DNA of 48,557 nucleotides from the NCBI RefSeq assembly GCF_944324615.1, contig NZ_CALUWY010000021.1:1-48557 (forward strand), in the 5' to 3' direction. This DNA comes from an uncultured Mailhella sp. Its GTDB lineage: Bacteria; Desulfobacterota; Desulfovibrionia; Desulfovibrionales; Desulfovibrionaceae. Below the pieces are notes generated by a model, which was given only the letters and a program-made list of their open reading frames with translations, had not been told where the DNA came from and searched no databases. Below, one piece after another: positions 18,675-27,381 of this stretch. Every line of letters begins with the position of its first letter. Position 1 is the stretch's first letter. The position numbers and the translations under genes were made by a program.

Positions 18675-19892
18675 ATGATGAGAACCTTTTCCAAATCCAG
18701 CAAGCTGGACAATGTGCTTTACGACGTGCGCGGACCCGTGGTGGACGAAGCCGCCCGCATGGAAGAGAACGGCATGAACATTCTGAAGCTCAATATCGGC
18801 AATCCCGCGCCGTTCGGTTTTTCCGCACCGGAAGAGGTGATTATCGACATGCGCGACTCCATCGTGAAGTCGCAGGGCTATTCGGAATCGCGCGGCATTT
18901 TCTCCGCCAGAAAAGCCATCATGCAGTATGCCCAGATCAAGAATATTCCGGGCGTGGGCATGAAGGACATCTATACCGGCAACGGGGCGAGCGAACTCAT
19001 TCAGCTTTCCATGCAGGCGCTGCTCAACAACGGCGACGAAATCCTCATCCCCTCCCCGGATTATCCGCTCTGGACGGCCTGCGCCAACCTCGCGGGCGGC
19101 AAGGCCGTGCACTATATCTGCGATGAGGAATCCGACTGGTACCCCGACCTGGAGGACATGGAAAGCAAGATCACCGACAGGACCAAGGCCCTTGTGATCA
19201 TCAACCCCAACAACCCCACGGGCGCGCTCTACCCGGTGGAGGTGCTCGAACGCATTGTGGATATCGCAAGGCGGCATGAGCTCATCATCTTTTCCGATGA
19301 AATCTATGACCGCCTGGTCATGGACGGGGAAAAGCATGTCTCCATCGCCTCCCTGGCGCCCGACCTGTTCTGCGTGACCTTCAGCGGCCTTTCCAAGTCG
19401 CACATGGTCTGCGGCTTCCGCGTGGGCTGGATGATCCTGAGCGGCAACAAGAGCGTTGCCGCCGACTACATCGCGGGCATCAACATGCTCTCCAACATGC
19501 GCCTGTGCTCCAACGTGCCGGGGCAGGCCATCATTCAGACGGCCCTCGGCGGCTACCAGAGCGTGAACGAGTACATCGTGCCCGGCGGCCGCATCTACGA
19601 ACAGCGCAACTTCATTTACGAGGCTTTGAACAGCATTCCGGGCATTTCCGCCACAAGGCCCAAGGCGGCCTTCTACATCTTCCCGAAGATCGACACGGAA
19701 CGCTACCACATCGTCGACGACACCCAGTTCGCCCTGGACTGCCTGCGCGAAACACGCATCCTCTTCGTGCCCGGCTCCGGCTTCAACTGGAAAAAGCCCG
19801 ACCACTTCCGCATCGTGTACCTGCCCCGCATCTCCATCCTCTCCGAGGCCGTGGAGAAGCTTGAGCAGTTCCTGCGCCACTACAAGCAGTAA
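18675..19892 (+). CDS. alaA: Alanine aminotransferase, AlaA-type PLP enzyme
   Basis: The 405-residue protein agrees closely with my recollection of E. coli AlaA (YfbQ) along its whole length: SSKLDNVLYDVRGPV near the N-terminus, LNIGNPAPFGF, PDYPLWTA, INPNNPTGALYP, FSDEIYD, and FSGLSKSH with the PLP-binding lysine. AlaA transfers an amino group from glutamate to pyruvate to make alanine. Two adjacent ATGs (18675, 18678) follow a CGGGAG sequence; the longer open frame upstream is not conserved. It is divergent from ppdK, which also acts on pyruvate. A strong terminator follows. Confidence 0.92.
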   Translation: MMRTFSKSSKLDNVLYDVRGPVVDEAARMEENGMNILKLNIGNPAPFGFSAPEEVIIDMRDSIVKSQGYSESRGIFSARKAIMQYAQIKNIPGVGMKDIYTGNGASELIQLSMQALLNNGDEILIPSPDYPLWTACANLAGGKAVHYICDEESDWYPDLEDMESKITDRTKALVIINPNNPTGALYPVEVLERIVDIARRHELIIFSDEIYDRLVMDGEKHVSIASLAPDLFCVTFSGLSKSHMVCGFRVGWMILSGNKSVAADYIAGINMLSNMRLCSNVPGQAIIQTALGGYQSVNEYIVPGGRIYEQRNFIYEALNSIPGISATRPKAAFYIFPKIDTERYHIVDDTQFALDCLRETRILFVPGSGFNWKKPDHFRIVYLPRISILSEAVEKLEQFLRHYKQ

Positions 19893-19933
19893 ACGCCGCT
19901 GAGCGAAAGCTCTTCGCGCTTCATGATCCGCTT

Positions 19934-19984
19934 ACGCCTTCCGGAGCTTCCCTTTCGGGGAGTTCCGGGAGGCGTTTTTTTTTT
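19934..19984 (+). terminator. Rho-independent terminator of alaA
   Basis: A long stem begins ACGCCTTCCGGA (from 19934) and ends TCCGGGAGGCGT (to 19975) with small internal mismatches. A T10 run follows. Confidence 0.85.
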
Positions 19985-20059
19985 GCCCGGCTGCCCGGGC
20001 GGGAGACCTTCAGAGGGCCGGAAATGCCCGGACGGGGCCCCGGAGGGCCCTGCGGGCGA

Positions 20060-20545
20060 TACTCCCGCGGGGGTGCCTTGCGCTCCAAAATGCTCCGCGG
20101 GGCGTTGCGTGAAAGAAGCCCGCGGGAGCGTTGCCCCGCCTTCCGCGCAACACGTCGTTTTTTGCGGAAGAAGGGGCCGCGCTGCGTTGCGCGTCGAAGC
20201 CCCGGGGCCTTTGCGTTGCGCGCAACACGCTGTTTTTTATGGAATCCTGGTGCGGTCTTCCGCGTTGTACGGCCATATGCCTCACGTTGCACGTCAAAAA
20301 ACGCGGGGGGCCTTGCGTTGCACCCCGAAGCCCCGCGCGTGTTGCTTTTTGTTGCGTGAAAGCAGTCTCCCCGCGGAAGGCGTTGTGTTCTAAAACGCTC
20401 CGTGCGGGGGCCTTGCGCGCTAAAAACTCCGCGGGGCGTTGCGTGAAAGAAGCCCGCGGGAGCGTTGCCCCGCGTTGCGTGCAAAAGCCGTTTTGGGCGA
20501 AAGAGGGGGCGCACTGCGTTGCGCGCCGAATCCCCGCGCGGGGGA
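20060..20545. repeat. Degenerate GTTGCG-type repeat field
   Basis: About a dozen degenerate units of 25-40 bp follow each other, each built as GTTGCGyG, a short A-rich core, then CCCGCGGGG or similar. Within the field a 47-bp segment is exactly duplicated at 20093-20139 and 20427-20473. The units contain CCGCGGG palindromes. No gene is supported; open frames on both strands are Arg/Pro/Gly-rich shadows. The field lies between the alaA terminator and the permease stop. Confidence 0.65.
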
Positions 20546-20662
20546 ATTATCCGTTTTTCGTGCCATGCGGCCTATGTATCAGAAAAGCCGAAGCTCCGCG
20601 CGGGGGAAGTGTCCGTGTTGCGGCCGTTTTTTTGCAGAAGAGCGGGGCGCGTTCGTGCGGAA

Positions 20663-21763
20663 TCAGAAAAGCACGCCCTGCAGGGCGTTGAACAGCCAGC
20701 CCGTAAGGGTGAAGATCACCCACACATAGCCGAGGAAGAGGGCCAGCAGCTTTCCGGTCATCACCTGCCTGAGCAGGATGAGTTCGGGCAGGCTGGCCGC
20801 CACGGCGCTCATGCAGAAGGCCATGGTGGTGCCCACGCTCAGGCCTCTGGCAAGCAGCCCCTCCATCACGGGCACGATGCCGGTCACGTTGGAGTAGAGG
20901 GGAATGCCCAGCAGTACGGCGGCGGGCACCGACCACCATTCCCCGGCGCCCAGGTTTTCGGCAAACCACCCCGCAGGCACAAAGCCGTGCAGGGCCGCGC
21001 CCACGGCCACGCCCGCAAGCACCCATTTCCACACGCGGCGGAAAATGGTGCGCGTTTCCTGCAGGGCAAAGGCGTGACGCCTGAGCACGGTCATCCGTGC
21101 CCGGAGTCCGGGCGCCACCAGGGGGCGCAGCGGGCTTGTCATGGCCTGCCGCACAAAGGGCTGAAGAAAGCGCCCGGCGTTGACCGCGTCCATGAACATG
21201 CCGCCGAGCATGCCCGCCGCAAGGCCTACGGCCACATAGAGGAGGGTGAACTTCATGCCGAGCAGCCCCCACAGCAGCACCACCGCAATTTCATTGATGA
21301 CGGGCGAGGTGATGAGAAACGCCATGGTGATGCCCACGGGAATGCCCGCAGTGCTGAAGCCCAGAAAAAGCGGCACGCTGGAACAGGAGCAGAAGGGCGT
21401 GACCGCCCCGAACAGCGCGCCCAGCGCGTAGCCGAAGCCTTTTTTCCTGCCGGCAAGAAAGCCGCGCACCCGCTCCGTGTCCAGTCCTGCGCGCAGCCAC
21501 GCAATGACGTAGATGAGCGCTATGAGCAGAAGCAGGATCTTTGCCGTGTCGTACAGGAAAAATTCCAGCGCAGGCCCGAGGCGGGAGGAGGCCGGAATCT
21601 TCAGCACGTCGAAGACCAGCCACGAGGAGGCCGCCTGCACATGGCTGTACACAAGCCACCAGAGCGCGGCACACAGGGCGCAGAGGGCCGCATAGCGCAG
21701 AACACGTTGTTTTTCTCCGGCATTGCCTGCCGGTGAGCTTGAAAAAAAGGCGGGTCCGGACAT
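20663..21763 (-). CDS. ArsP/DUF318-type permease
   Basis: The 366-residue membrane protein has about eight to ten hydrophobic segments. It carries the family signature TPFCSCSSVPLFLGF, with two cysteines, and TSPVINEIAVVLLWG. Relatives include ArsP, which exports organoarsenicals, and copper/zinc efflux permeases of the same superfamily; the substrate here is not certain. The start at 21763 (MSGPAFFSSS) follows AAGGAG. It lies 80 bp downstream of the ArsR-type gene on the same strand, and an operator-like palindrome overlaps its ribosome binding site, so metal(loid) induction is likely. Confidence 0.85.
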   Translation of the reverse strand: MSGPAFFSSSPAGNAGEKQRVLRYAALCALCAALWWLVYSHVQAASSWLVFDVLKIPASSRLGPALEFFLYDTAKILLLLIALIYVIAWLRAGLDTERVRGFLAGRKKGFGYALGALFGAVTPFCSCSSVPLFLGFSTAGIPVGITMAFLITSPVINEIAVVLLWGLLGMKFTLLYVAVGLAAGMLGGMFMDAVNAGRFLQPFVRQAMTSPLRPLVAPGLRARMTVLRRHAFALQETRTIFRRVWKWVLAGVAVGAALHGFVPAGWFAENLGAGEWWSVPAAVLLGIPLYSNVTGIVPVMEGLLARGLSVGTTMAFCMSAVAASLPELILLRQVMTGKLLALFLGYVWVIFTLTGWLFNALQGVLF

Positions 21764-21772
21764 GCTGACTCC

Positions 21773-21788
21773 TTCAAGAATTGTTGAA
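21773..21788 (-). promoter_or_regulatory. ArsR-type operator at the permease gene
   Basis: TTCAAGAATTGTTGAA matches the palindrome upstream of arsR (22233-22248) at 14 of 16 positions. It abuts the permease ribosome binding site, so bound repressor could block elongation or initiation. Confidence 0.6.
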
Positions 21789-21843
21789 CTATTGAAATAT
21801 AAGATGCGGCAGAAGGGCCGCGCTTTCCCTGCCTGCACGGCCG

Positions 21844-22221
21844 TCAGGCTTTCCTGTCGGAAGAGGGGGCCGCCACGGGCGGCAGAAAGCGCGCATCCAC
21901 GCCGCTTTCCTCACGGAAGGCGCGGCAGCATTCCGGCCTGCCGGAACAGCACTGCGCCGTGAGGTAGGCGATGATGTCGAGCATGAGGGGAATGGAGGCG
22001 CGGTAACGCAGAAAGCGCCCCTCCCTTTCCCCATGCACCAGGCCGCTCTGTACCAGCGCCTTGAGGTGAAAGGAAAGGTTGGTGGCGGGCAGGTCGAGAA
22101 GCCGGGCAATGTCCCCGGCCACAAGCCCGTCCGGCGCATGCTTCACGAGCAGGCGGAACACGTCGAGGCGCACCTCGGACGAAAGGGCTTCAAAAATTCG
22201 GCTGGCATATCTGCTTTCCAT
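21844..22221 (-). CDS. ArsR/SmtB-family metal(loid)-responsive repressor
   Basis: The 125-residue protein has the ArsR winged helix-turn-helix: LSSEVRLDVFRLLVKH, the recognition-helix region LPATNLSFHLKALVQSGLV and the wing GREGRFLRYRAS. The C-terminal tail has two Cys pairs (QCCSGRPECC), a plausible thiolate site for arsenic or another soft metal. The classic ELCVCDL motif of E. coli ArsR is absent, so the sensor site is of the C-terminal type. The promoter overlaps the operator and seems to start transcription almost at the ATG. It probably represses itself and the downstream permease. Confidence 0.9.
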   Translation of the reverse strand: MESRYASRIFEALSSEVRLDVFRLLVKHAPDGLVAGDIARLLDLPATNLSFHLKALVQSGLVHGEREGRFLRYRASIPLMLDIIAYLTAQCCSGRPECCRAFREESGVDARFLPPVAAPSSDRKA

Positions 22222-22228
22222 GGGTGGG

Positions 22229-22257
22229 ATAGTTCAACAACTGTTGAAATAAGTCAA
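22229..22257 (-). promoter_or_regulatory. arsR promoter with internal operator palindrome
   Basis: On the minus strand TTGACT (22252-22257) and AACTAT (22229-22234) are 17 bp apart. The palindrome TTCAACA-AC-TGTTGAA (22233-22248) fills the spacer, a typical repressor position. The expected transcript start is at or within two bases of the ATG at 22221, and no ribosome binding site is visible. Confidence 0.6.
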
Positions 22258-22335
22258 GTCTCTCCGCCCGCAAGGGGAGGCGGGCGGAGGGGAAGAAAAC
22301 GGGGCCCTGCTCCGGGGAGCAGAAAAGGGTATGGG

Positions 22336-22671
22336 TCAGGAACGCTTTCGCGCCGTCTGGATGATCTTTTCGGCCATGAAGATGATTTCGCTCATGGCGT
22401 CGTCGCCGTGATGGCGTTCCACAAAGTTGCGGAAGGCGGGGTCGTCGCCGGTGAGAAAAAGTTCCGCCACGGGGCATTCCAGAATAAGGGCGATTTTTTC
22501 CAGCGTCTGAAAACGGGGCGCGGTAAGGCCGCGTTCGATGCGCGAGAGCGAATCAGGCCCTATACCCAGTTTTTCGGCAAACTGGGCCTGATTCATTCCC
22601 ATGCGCTTTCTTTTTGCCATGATGTTGGCGCCCACAATCACGGCAAGCGGCTGCTTGTTCTTGTTCGACAC
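22336..22671 (-). CDS. XRE-family helix-turn-helix regulator
   Basis: The 111-residue protein has a Cro/C1-type HTH: IMAKRKRMGMNQAQFAEKLG, IGPDSLSRIERGLTAPRF and LEKIALILECPVAELF, then a short acidic and helical tail. The GTG start at 22671 follows AAGGAG by about nine bases; an upstream ATG in frame has no ribosome binding site. A perfect 16-bp palindrome lies just upstream, suggesting autoregulation. There is no linked phage or toxin gene, so its targets are unknown. Confidence 0.85.
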   Translation of the reverse strand: MSNKNKQPLAVIVGANIMAKRKRMGMNQAQFAEKLGIGPDSLSRIERGLTAPRFQTLEKIALILECPVAELFLTGDDPAFRNFVERHHGDDAMSEIIFMAEKIIQTARKRS

Positions 22672-22693
22672 GTTTTCACTCCTTTTGGGGAAG

Positions 22694-22709
22694 AAAAACG
22701 TACGTTTTT
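22694..22709. promoter_or_regulatory. Perfect palindrome upstream of the XRE gene
   Basis: AAAAACGTACGTTTTT is a perfect 16-bp palindrome, 23 bp before the GTG start and next to its ribosome binding site. It is the most likely operator for the XRE protein. Confidence 0.55.
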
Positions 22710-23582
22710 TCGCGTGATTCACAAACAGTTTTTTATGCAAGTATTGACTTTAATCCAAGTTCGGGGGAAAATTCGTTCCGTCACAGCGCATCTGCGGCGT
22801 GTTTTTGGGGCCGCTGCAGGCTGTGTCCGAGGGGGGACATGAGAAAAATGTCTGTTGCTTTTCCGTCTTCCGGAACAGCCCGCCGGAGCGAAGCGGGTAT
22901 GCCGGAGCGGGGAGCCTTGTGAGCGTGCCGGGACGGCGCCTGTGCCCGTCTCTGCCTGGGCGCGCGGCGGTTCTGCGTTGTCCGGTGCGCAGGAAGGCTC
23001 CATGTCATTATGACGCATTTTCGTGGTAATATCAAAGTGTCTTATATAAATATTTCCATGTTCGCCCCTCACCTTCTGCCCGCTTCCCGCATGCATGTGT
23101 ATCCTCTGCTGCGGGACGTTTTTTTTCTGTGCAGAAGGGTACGGAGATGCAATATTTCCTGAACGTGAGCGCCGGGCCGTGTGTTGTGGGAAAATACGTT
23201 TCCTGTTGGCTTTTTTCATGCTCCGGAGGGATGCATGTCGAACCCCCGCCGTCTTTGCGCAGCAGATGCGTGCCTTTTCCTGCATGAAAAAAGCGAAGGG
23301 GTGATGCTTTTCCCTGCATCATTCAGAAAAACGGGTGCCGCTTTGTTTAAAGCGGCTTTTTTTTGTGCTTCATTCCGGCAGAGCAGAAGGGCAGGTGCAA
23401 GGGGACAGGATATTTTTCTGCTCTGTATAAGGAAAGCAGTCCATTTTTACAGCGAAATTTTCCTAAGATACAGATATGAACAAGGCCTTGGTGTTTTTTT
23501 TGCACCGCTGAATCATCCGGGTCGGGGATTGTATTTTTCATAAAAATGCATTAATCAACGCCGTGAGAGGGGCGGCACTTTT
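22710..23582. other. Long spacer before the GGDEF-EAL gene, possible small RNA
   Basis: No protein gene is supported. A plus-strand terminator at 23337-23364 with no recognised gene upstream, preceded by a GATGC/GCATC hairpin (23303-23320), suggests a small transcript. Confidence 0.4.
23337..23364 (+). terminator. Strong orphan Rho-independent terminator
   Basis: GCCGCTTT pairs perfectly with AAAGCGGC around a GTTT loop, followed by T8. No gene upstream on this strand accounts for it. Confidence 0.75.
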
Positions 23583-26500
23583 GTGCCGGAATTACGGGTG
23601 AGCGATATGATCGAATTTCTTTCAGCCATTTTTGAAGAAATGGATGAAATGGTGTATATTTCCGACATGGAGAGTCATGAGATTGTTTACATGAATAAAC
23701 AGCTCAGGGAGTCTCTGGGATATTCTTCCGCGGATGAATATGCACATAAGAAATGCCATGAAGTACTGCAGGGCATAGGGCGTCCCTGTGATTTCTGCAA
23801 TAATTCCAGTCTGAACGAAAAGAAGTTCATTTCATGGGTTCACAAGAACCCTGTGATGAACAAGAATTTTTTAATAAAAGACACAAAGTTCGTTTATAAC
23901 GGCAGAGCATACAGGATTGAAATCGCCGTCGATGTCGACAGCGACACCGTTTCCAAAAAAAGCGTCATGTATGCGAAGAACGAGACGATCATCAACGAGT
24001 GTCTTCAGTATGTGGTTTCCACGCTGACTCCCGATGAAGCGGTGGATTCGATACTCGCCTATATCGGGAAAACCTTCCATTGCGACCGGACGTACATTTT
24101 CGAGATGCACGATACCACCGCCGTGAACACCTACGAGTGGTGCAGGGATGGTGTGTCGCCGCAGAAGGATCTTCTTCAGGACATTCATACGTCGAGCCTG
24201 CAGTGGTGGCTTGACATCTTTGAACAGGGGCAGGTGGTCATCATCAAGGATATTGAAGATATCCGCACCACTCACCCCACCTCCTACGCCATTCTGAAGC
24301 CCCAGAACATACAGACGCTCACGGCAGGGCCCATACGCATGGGCGACCGCATCATGGGCTTCATCGGCGTGGACAATCCCGACAACGACAAGCTCCACCT
24401 GGTGGCCTCGCTCTTCAAGGTGCTCAGCTGCTTCATGGTTTCCCTGCTCAGGCGGCGCGACCTTCTGCGGCGTCTCAACACCATGAGCTTCCGCGATTCG
24501 CTCACCGGCGCCTTCAACCGCAACGCCCTGTTCGACCGTTACGGCAGCCCGTGGAACGGGTATTCTTTGGGCGTGGTGTTCTGCGACGTCACGGGGCTGA
24601 AGCAGGTGAACGACGTTCTGGGCCACACCGGGGGCGATGCGCTCATCCGGCACTGCTACGAGCTTATCCGCAACGCCCTGCGCACTCCCGACATCTTCCG
24701 CAGCGGCGGGGACGAATTTGTGATCGTGTTCGAGAACATCCGGGAAAAGGCCTTTCTGAACAAGGTGGAACGGCTTCAGAAGTGCGTCCGGGAAGACAAG
24801 TATCACATTGCCGTGGGCTACGCCTGGTCGGACAAGCAGCCTCTGTGCCTGGAGGAACTGGTTTCCCGGGCCGACAGCGTGATGTACCGCGACAAGCGGG
24901 AATACTATGCCCTGAACCGCCGCCTGCCCGGGGTGGAGCGCAGGGGCACGGGCCGCGTCGCCGGAGGCGGCAACCCCGACAGCCTGTTCTATCAGTTCGT
25001 GAACTCCACCTATTGCGATATTGAGCAGTTCTTCATTTCCATCGGCATGCAGAACACGACGAGTTATTTCTACTTCGGCGACATGCAGAAGGACATGTTC
25101 TATATCTCCGACAACATGCGCGACGAGTTCGGCTTCAGCGGAAACGTGGTTCCCGGACTTTTTCAGGACTGGGCCAAGAGGATCAGCACCGACAGGGACA
25201 GGGAGCTGTACCGTCAGGAAATGGAATCCATGCTCAGGGAAAAGCGCGTGTGTCACGATCTGCGCTACAGGGTGCGCACGGCCGACGGCCGCAATATCTG
25301 GGTGCGCTGCTACGGCATGATGAAGTGGAGCGACGACGGAAACATTCCGCTGTTCTTCTCCGGCCGTGTGACGCATCAGGATGAGAACTTCGTGGTGGAC
25401 CCCATTTCCAACTTCCCGCGCGAAGGCATCATGTTCCGCCTGCTGGAGGAGGCCCACAAGAGCGGCACCACCATTTCCGCCATCGGCTTCAGCATGAACC
25501 ATTTCATGGAAATCAACAGCACCCGCGGCCGCGCCTGCGGCGACAACCTCATCCGCAGCATTGCCATGGGCCTTGTGGAGGAGCTTTCCGACAAGCTCAC
25601 CTTCTACCGCCTGGAAGGCATGCGCTTCATCGCCGTGGTGGACAGCCTCTGCCACGACAGCACGAAGCTGCTCATGGAAAGGATACGCGACGTGGTTTCC
25701 GGCCGTTACGCGCTGTTCGGCGTATCCATACAGCAGCCCTGTTCCTTCGCGCTTCTGGAATACCGGGGAAACGAGGTCAAGCCCGAGGATTTCCTTGAGC
25801 GGGCCGTGTCGCTCATACGCATTGCCAAGCACGAAGTACAGCACGAATATGTGGAGTATTCCGAAAGCAACATCGAAAAGAGCAAGCGCCTTTCCCTCAT
25901 GGCGCTCACCCTCAATCACGACGTGCTGCACGGCATGAAGAACTTCCGCGTGGTGGTGCAGCCCATTGTTTCCAGCGGCAGCATCGTGGGCGGCGAAACC
26001 CTGCTGCGCTGGCGCTTCGGGGATGAGGATGTTTCTCCCACCGTGTTCATCCCGCTTCTGGAAAGAAACGGCATGATCCATTCCGTGGGGCGCTGGGTGT
26101 TCGAGCAGACCGTCTGCAACTGCCTGCGCATCAACGCCTACCGCAGCGATTTTTATCTGAGCTTCAACGTGAGCCTGCATCAGATGTCGGATGAGCATTT
26201 TCCCGACGTCATGGCGCAGACCCTTGCCAAGTACAATCTGGAAGGTTCCCACCTCGTGGCCGAAGTCACGGAAAGCTGCATGGATGCGGACGCGGAAAAC
26301 CTGCGCCGCTTTGCCGGCATGTGCCGGGACAAGGGCGTACGCATTGCCCTTGACGATTTCGGCAGCGGGTATTCCTCCTTCCGCATGCTTCTGCAGTATC
26401 CCACGGACATCATCAAGGTCGACCGTTCCATTCTGGGGGAAATGACCGCCTCCAACGAAAAAAAGAACTTCATTTCCAGTATCGTGTATGCCTGCCACAA

Positions 26501-26675
26501 GTTCGGCAAGCAGGTGTGCATGGAGGGGGTGGAAACCCGCGAGCAGAACAACCTCATCAAGGAATCCGGCTGCGACATGATACAGGGCTTCTACTACTAT
26601 CTTCCCATGGAACTGGAGGAGATCTACCATCTTCTGGCCCGGGAGGGCATTTCCAGGGCGCCGGCCGGGATGTAG
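23583..26675 (+). CDS. PAS-GAF-GGDEF-PAS-GGDEF'-EAL cyclic-di-GMP protein
   Basis: A 1,030-residue cytoplasmic signalling protein with no membrane segment. Residues 10-135 form a PAS domain with a Cys cluster (PCDFCNN); 140-300 a GAF-like domain; 305-440 a GGDEF diguanylate cyclase with intact RSGGDEF; 465-600 a second PAS; 610-770 a degenerate GGDEF in which the motif is replaced by LEGMRF; 775-1020 an EAL phosphodiesterase with ETLLRW, EVTES, ALDDFGSGYSS and KVDRSIL and a Glu in MEGVET, so most catalytic residues are present. An RxxD lies four residues before GGDEF, one closer than the usual inhibitory site. It may therefore both make and degrade c-di-GMP. The GTG at 23583 or the ATG at 23607 may be the start; neither has a strong ribosome binding site. 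It is monocistronic. Confidence 0.9.
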   Translation: MPELRVSDMIEFLSAIFEEMDEMVYISDMESHEIVYMNKQLRESLGYSSADEYAHKKCHEVLQGIGRPCDFCNNSSLNEKKFISWVHKNPVMNKNFLIKDTKFVYNGRAYRIEIAVDVDSDTVSKKSVMYAKNETIINECLQYVVSTLTPDEAVDSILAYIGKTFHCDRTYIFEMHDTTAVNTYEWCRDGVSPQKDLLQDIHTSSLQWWLDIFEQGQVVIIKDIEDIRTTHPTSYAILKPQNIQTLTAGPIRMGDRIMGFIGVDNPDNDKLHLVASLFKVLSCFMVSLLRRRDLLRRLNTMSFRDSLTGAFNRNALFDRYGSPWNGYSLGVVFCDVTGLKQVNDVLGHTGGDALIRHCYELIRNALRTPDIFRSGGDEFVIVFENIREKAFLNKVERLQKCVREDKYHIAVGYAWSDKQPLCLEELVSRADSVMYRDKREYYALNRRLPGVERRGTGRVAGGGNPDSLFYQFVNSTYCDIEQFFISIGMQNTTSYFYFGDMQKDMFYISDNMRDEFGFSGNVVPGLFQDWAKRISTDRDRELYRQEMESMLREKRVCHDLRYRVRTADGRNIWVRCYGMMKWSDDGNIPLFFSGRVTHQDENFVVDPISNFPREGIMFRLLEEAHKSGTTISAIGFSMNHFMEINSTRGRACGDNLIRSIAMGLVEELSDKLTFYRLEGMRFIAVVDSLCHDSTKLLMERIRDVVSGRYALFGVSIQQPCSFALLEYRGNEVKPEDFLERAVSLIRIAKHEVQHEYVEYSESNIEKSKRLSLMALTLNHDVLHGMKNFRVVVQPIVSSGSIVGGETLLRWRFGDEDVSPTVFIPLLERNGMIHSVGRWVFEQTVCNCLRINAYRSDFYLSFNVSLHQMSDEHFPDVMAQTLAKYNLEGSHLVAEVTESCMDADAENLRRFAGMCRDKGVRIALDDFGSGYSSFRMLLQYPTDIIKVDRSILGEMTASNEKKNFISSIVYACHKFGKQVCMEGVETREQNNLIKESGCDMIQGFYYYLPMELEEIYHLLAREGISRAPAGM

Positions 26676-27200
26676 AACGCCTTCCGACATGCATAAGAAA
26701 GGGCCGTGCCGTTTCCGGTGCGGCCTTTTTTGCTGGAAAAGGCATTTTCCGGGAGGGGAATCCTGCGCAGGGGCCGGACAGGGCGGCAGAACGCCCGGCC
26801 CCTGTGCCCCGCGGCCCTGCGCCCGGCATAAGCGCGGCGCGTATGCACCCGGCCTTGCCCGGCATCGCCCTCATGGCCCGCGCAGGCGTGTGCCCTGCGG
26901 AAGAAAGGAAGCTCGTCCCGGGCTTTTGGGGGATTTTGACCGGAATCTGCCTTTCCGGCTCATGCCGGGCCTGCCTTCTGCCCGGACTTTTTCCGGGGCC
27001 TTTGCCCGGCCTGCCCGGTGCGGCAGAGCGCCGGGAAAGGGCCTCTGCCGGGGCGTGGGGGAGGGCGGGAAGACAGGCGCCGGGGCCGCCTGCCGCGGCC
27101 TTTTTCTGCATGCAGAGAAGGCGAGGCCGGGAAAGTGCGGCAGGATCACAGAAATGCTGTACTGCAACTGCCTGATAAGTCAAAAAATACCAATTTTCCC
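26676..27200. other. Spacer before the srf locus
   Basis: A GC-rich segment with no supported gene runs to about 27160, then composition turns A+T-rich into the srf promoter region. Confidence 0.5.
26701..26731 (+). terminator. Rho-independent terminator of the GGDEF-EAL gene
   Basis: GGCCGTGCCG and CGGTGCGGCC pair with two mismatches, followed by T6, 26 bp after the stop. Confidence 0.65.
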
Positions 27201-27230
27201 TTGACATGAGCTCCGGAGGGTAGCTATAAA
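27201..27230 (+). promoter_or_regulatory. Strong sigma-70-like promoter of the srf locus
   Basis: TTGACA (27201-27206) and TATAAA (27225-27230) are separated by 18 bp, in an A+T-rich patch that stands out from the region. Confidence 0.75.
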
Positions 27231-27231
27231 A

Positions 27232-27253
27232 CAACAGATTATAAAATCTGTTG
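27232..27253 (+). promoter_or_regulatory. Inverted repeat at the srf transcription start
   Basis: CAACAGATT and AATCTGTTG are perfect 9-bp arms around ATAA, beginning two bases after the -10 box. It could be an operator or a 5' hairpin protecting the mRNA. Confidence 0.55.
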
Positions 27254-27336
27254 ATTCTGACTGGTTCTTTTTTGATATAACTTTTTGCTATATAATTATT
27301 AACATAATAAATTCATAGATCTAAAGGAGTCATAGC

Positions 27337-27381
27337 TTGAGTTGCAAAGGCAAAAAGGAGTTCTACTCTTCAGGGGGGTAG
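27337..27381 (+). CDS. Putative 14-residue leader peptide
   Basis: AAAGGAG (27323-27329) stands seven bases before TTG, which opens the frame MSCKGKKEFYSSGG followed by TAG. The last eight codons lie inside the terminator-like hairpin that follows, so a ribosome on this frame would affect its folding. The good spacing and the overlap support a leader peptide; the codons do not point to one amino acid. Alternatively, the ribosome binding site is coincidental. Confidence 0.4.
   Translation: MSCKGKKEFYSSGG

Noticed and set aside
19921..20514. 197-codon minus-strand frame through the repeat field
   Set aside because: It also translates the alaA terminator, is Arg/Pro/Gly-rich, and has no ribosome binding site.
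20060..20545. CRISPR array in the GTTGCG repeat field
   Set aside because: Units differ in length and sequence, there are no spacers of constant size, and no cas gene is present.
23871..26690. 939-codon minus-strand frame opposite the GGDEF-EAL gene
   Set aside because: The plus strand has clear PAS, GGDEF and EAL motifs; the antisense product is low-complexity.
27337..27381. Riboswitch in the srf leader
   Set aside because: The leader of about 160 nt has no ligand-domain landmarks I can recognise; attenuation by a short peptide explains the parts better.
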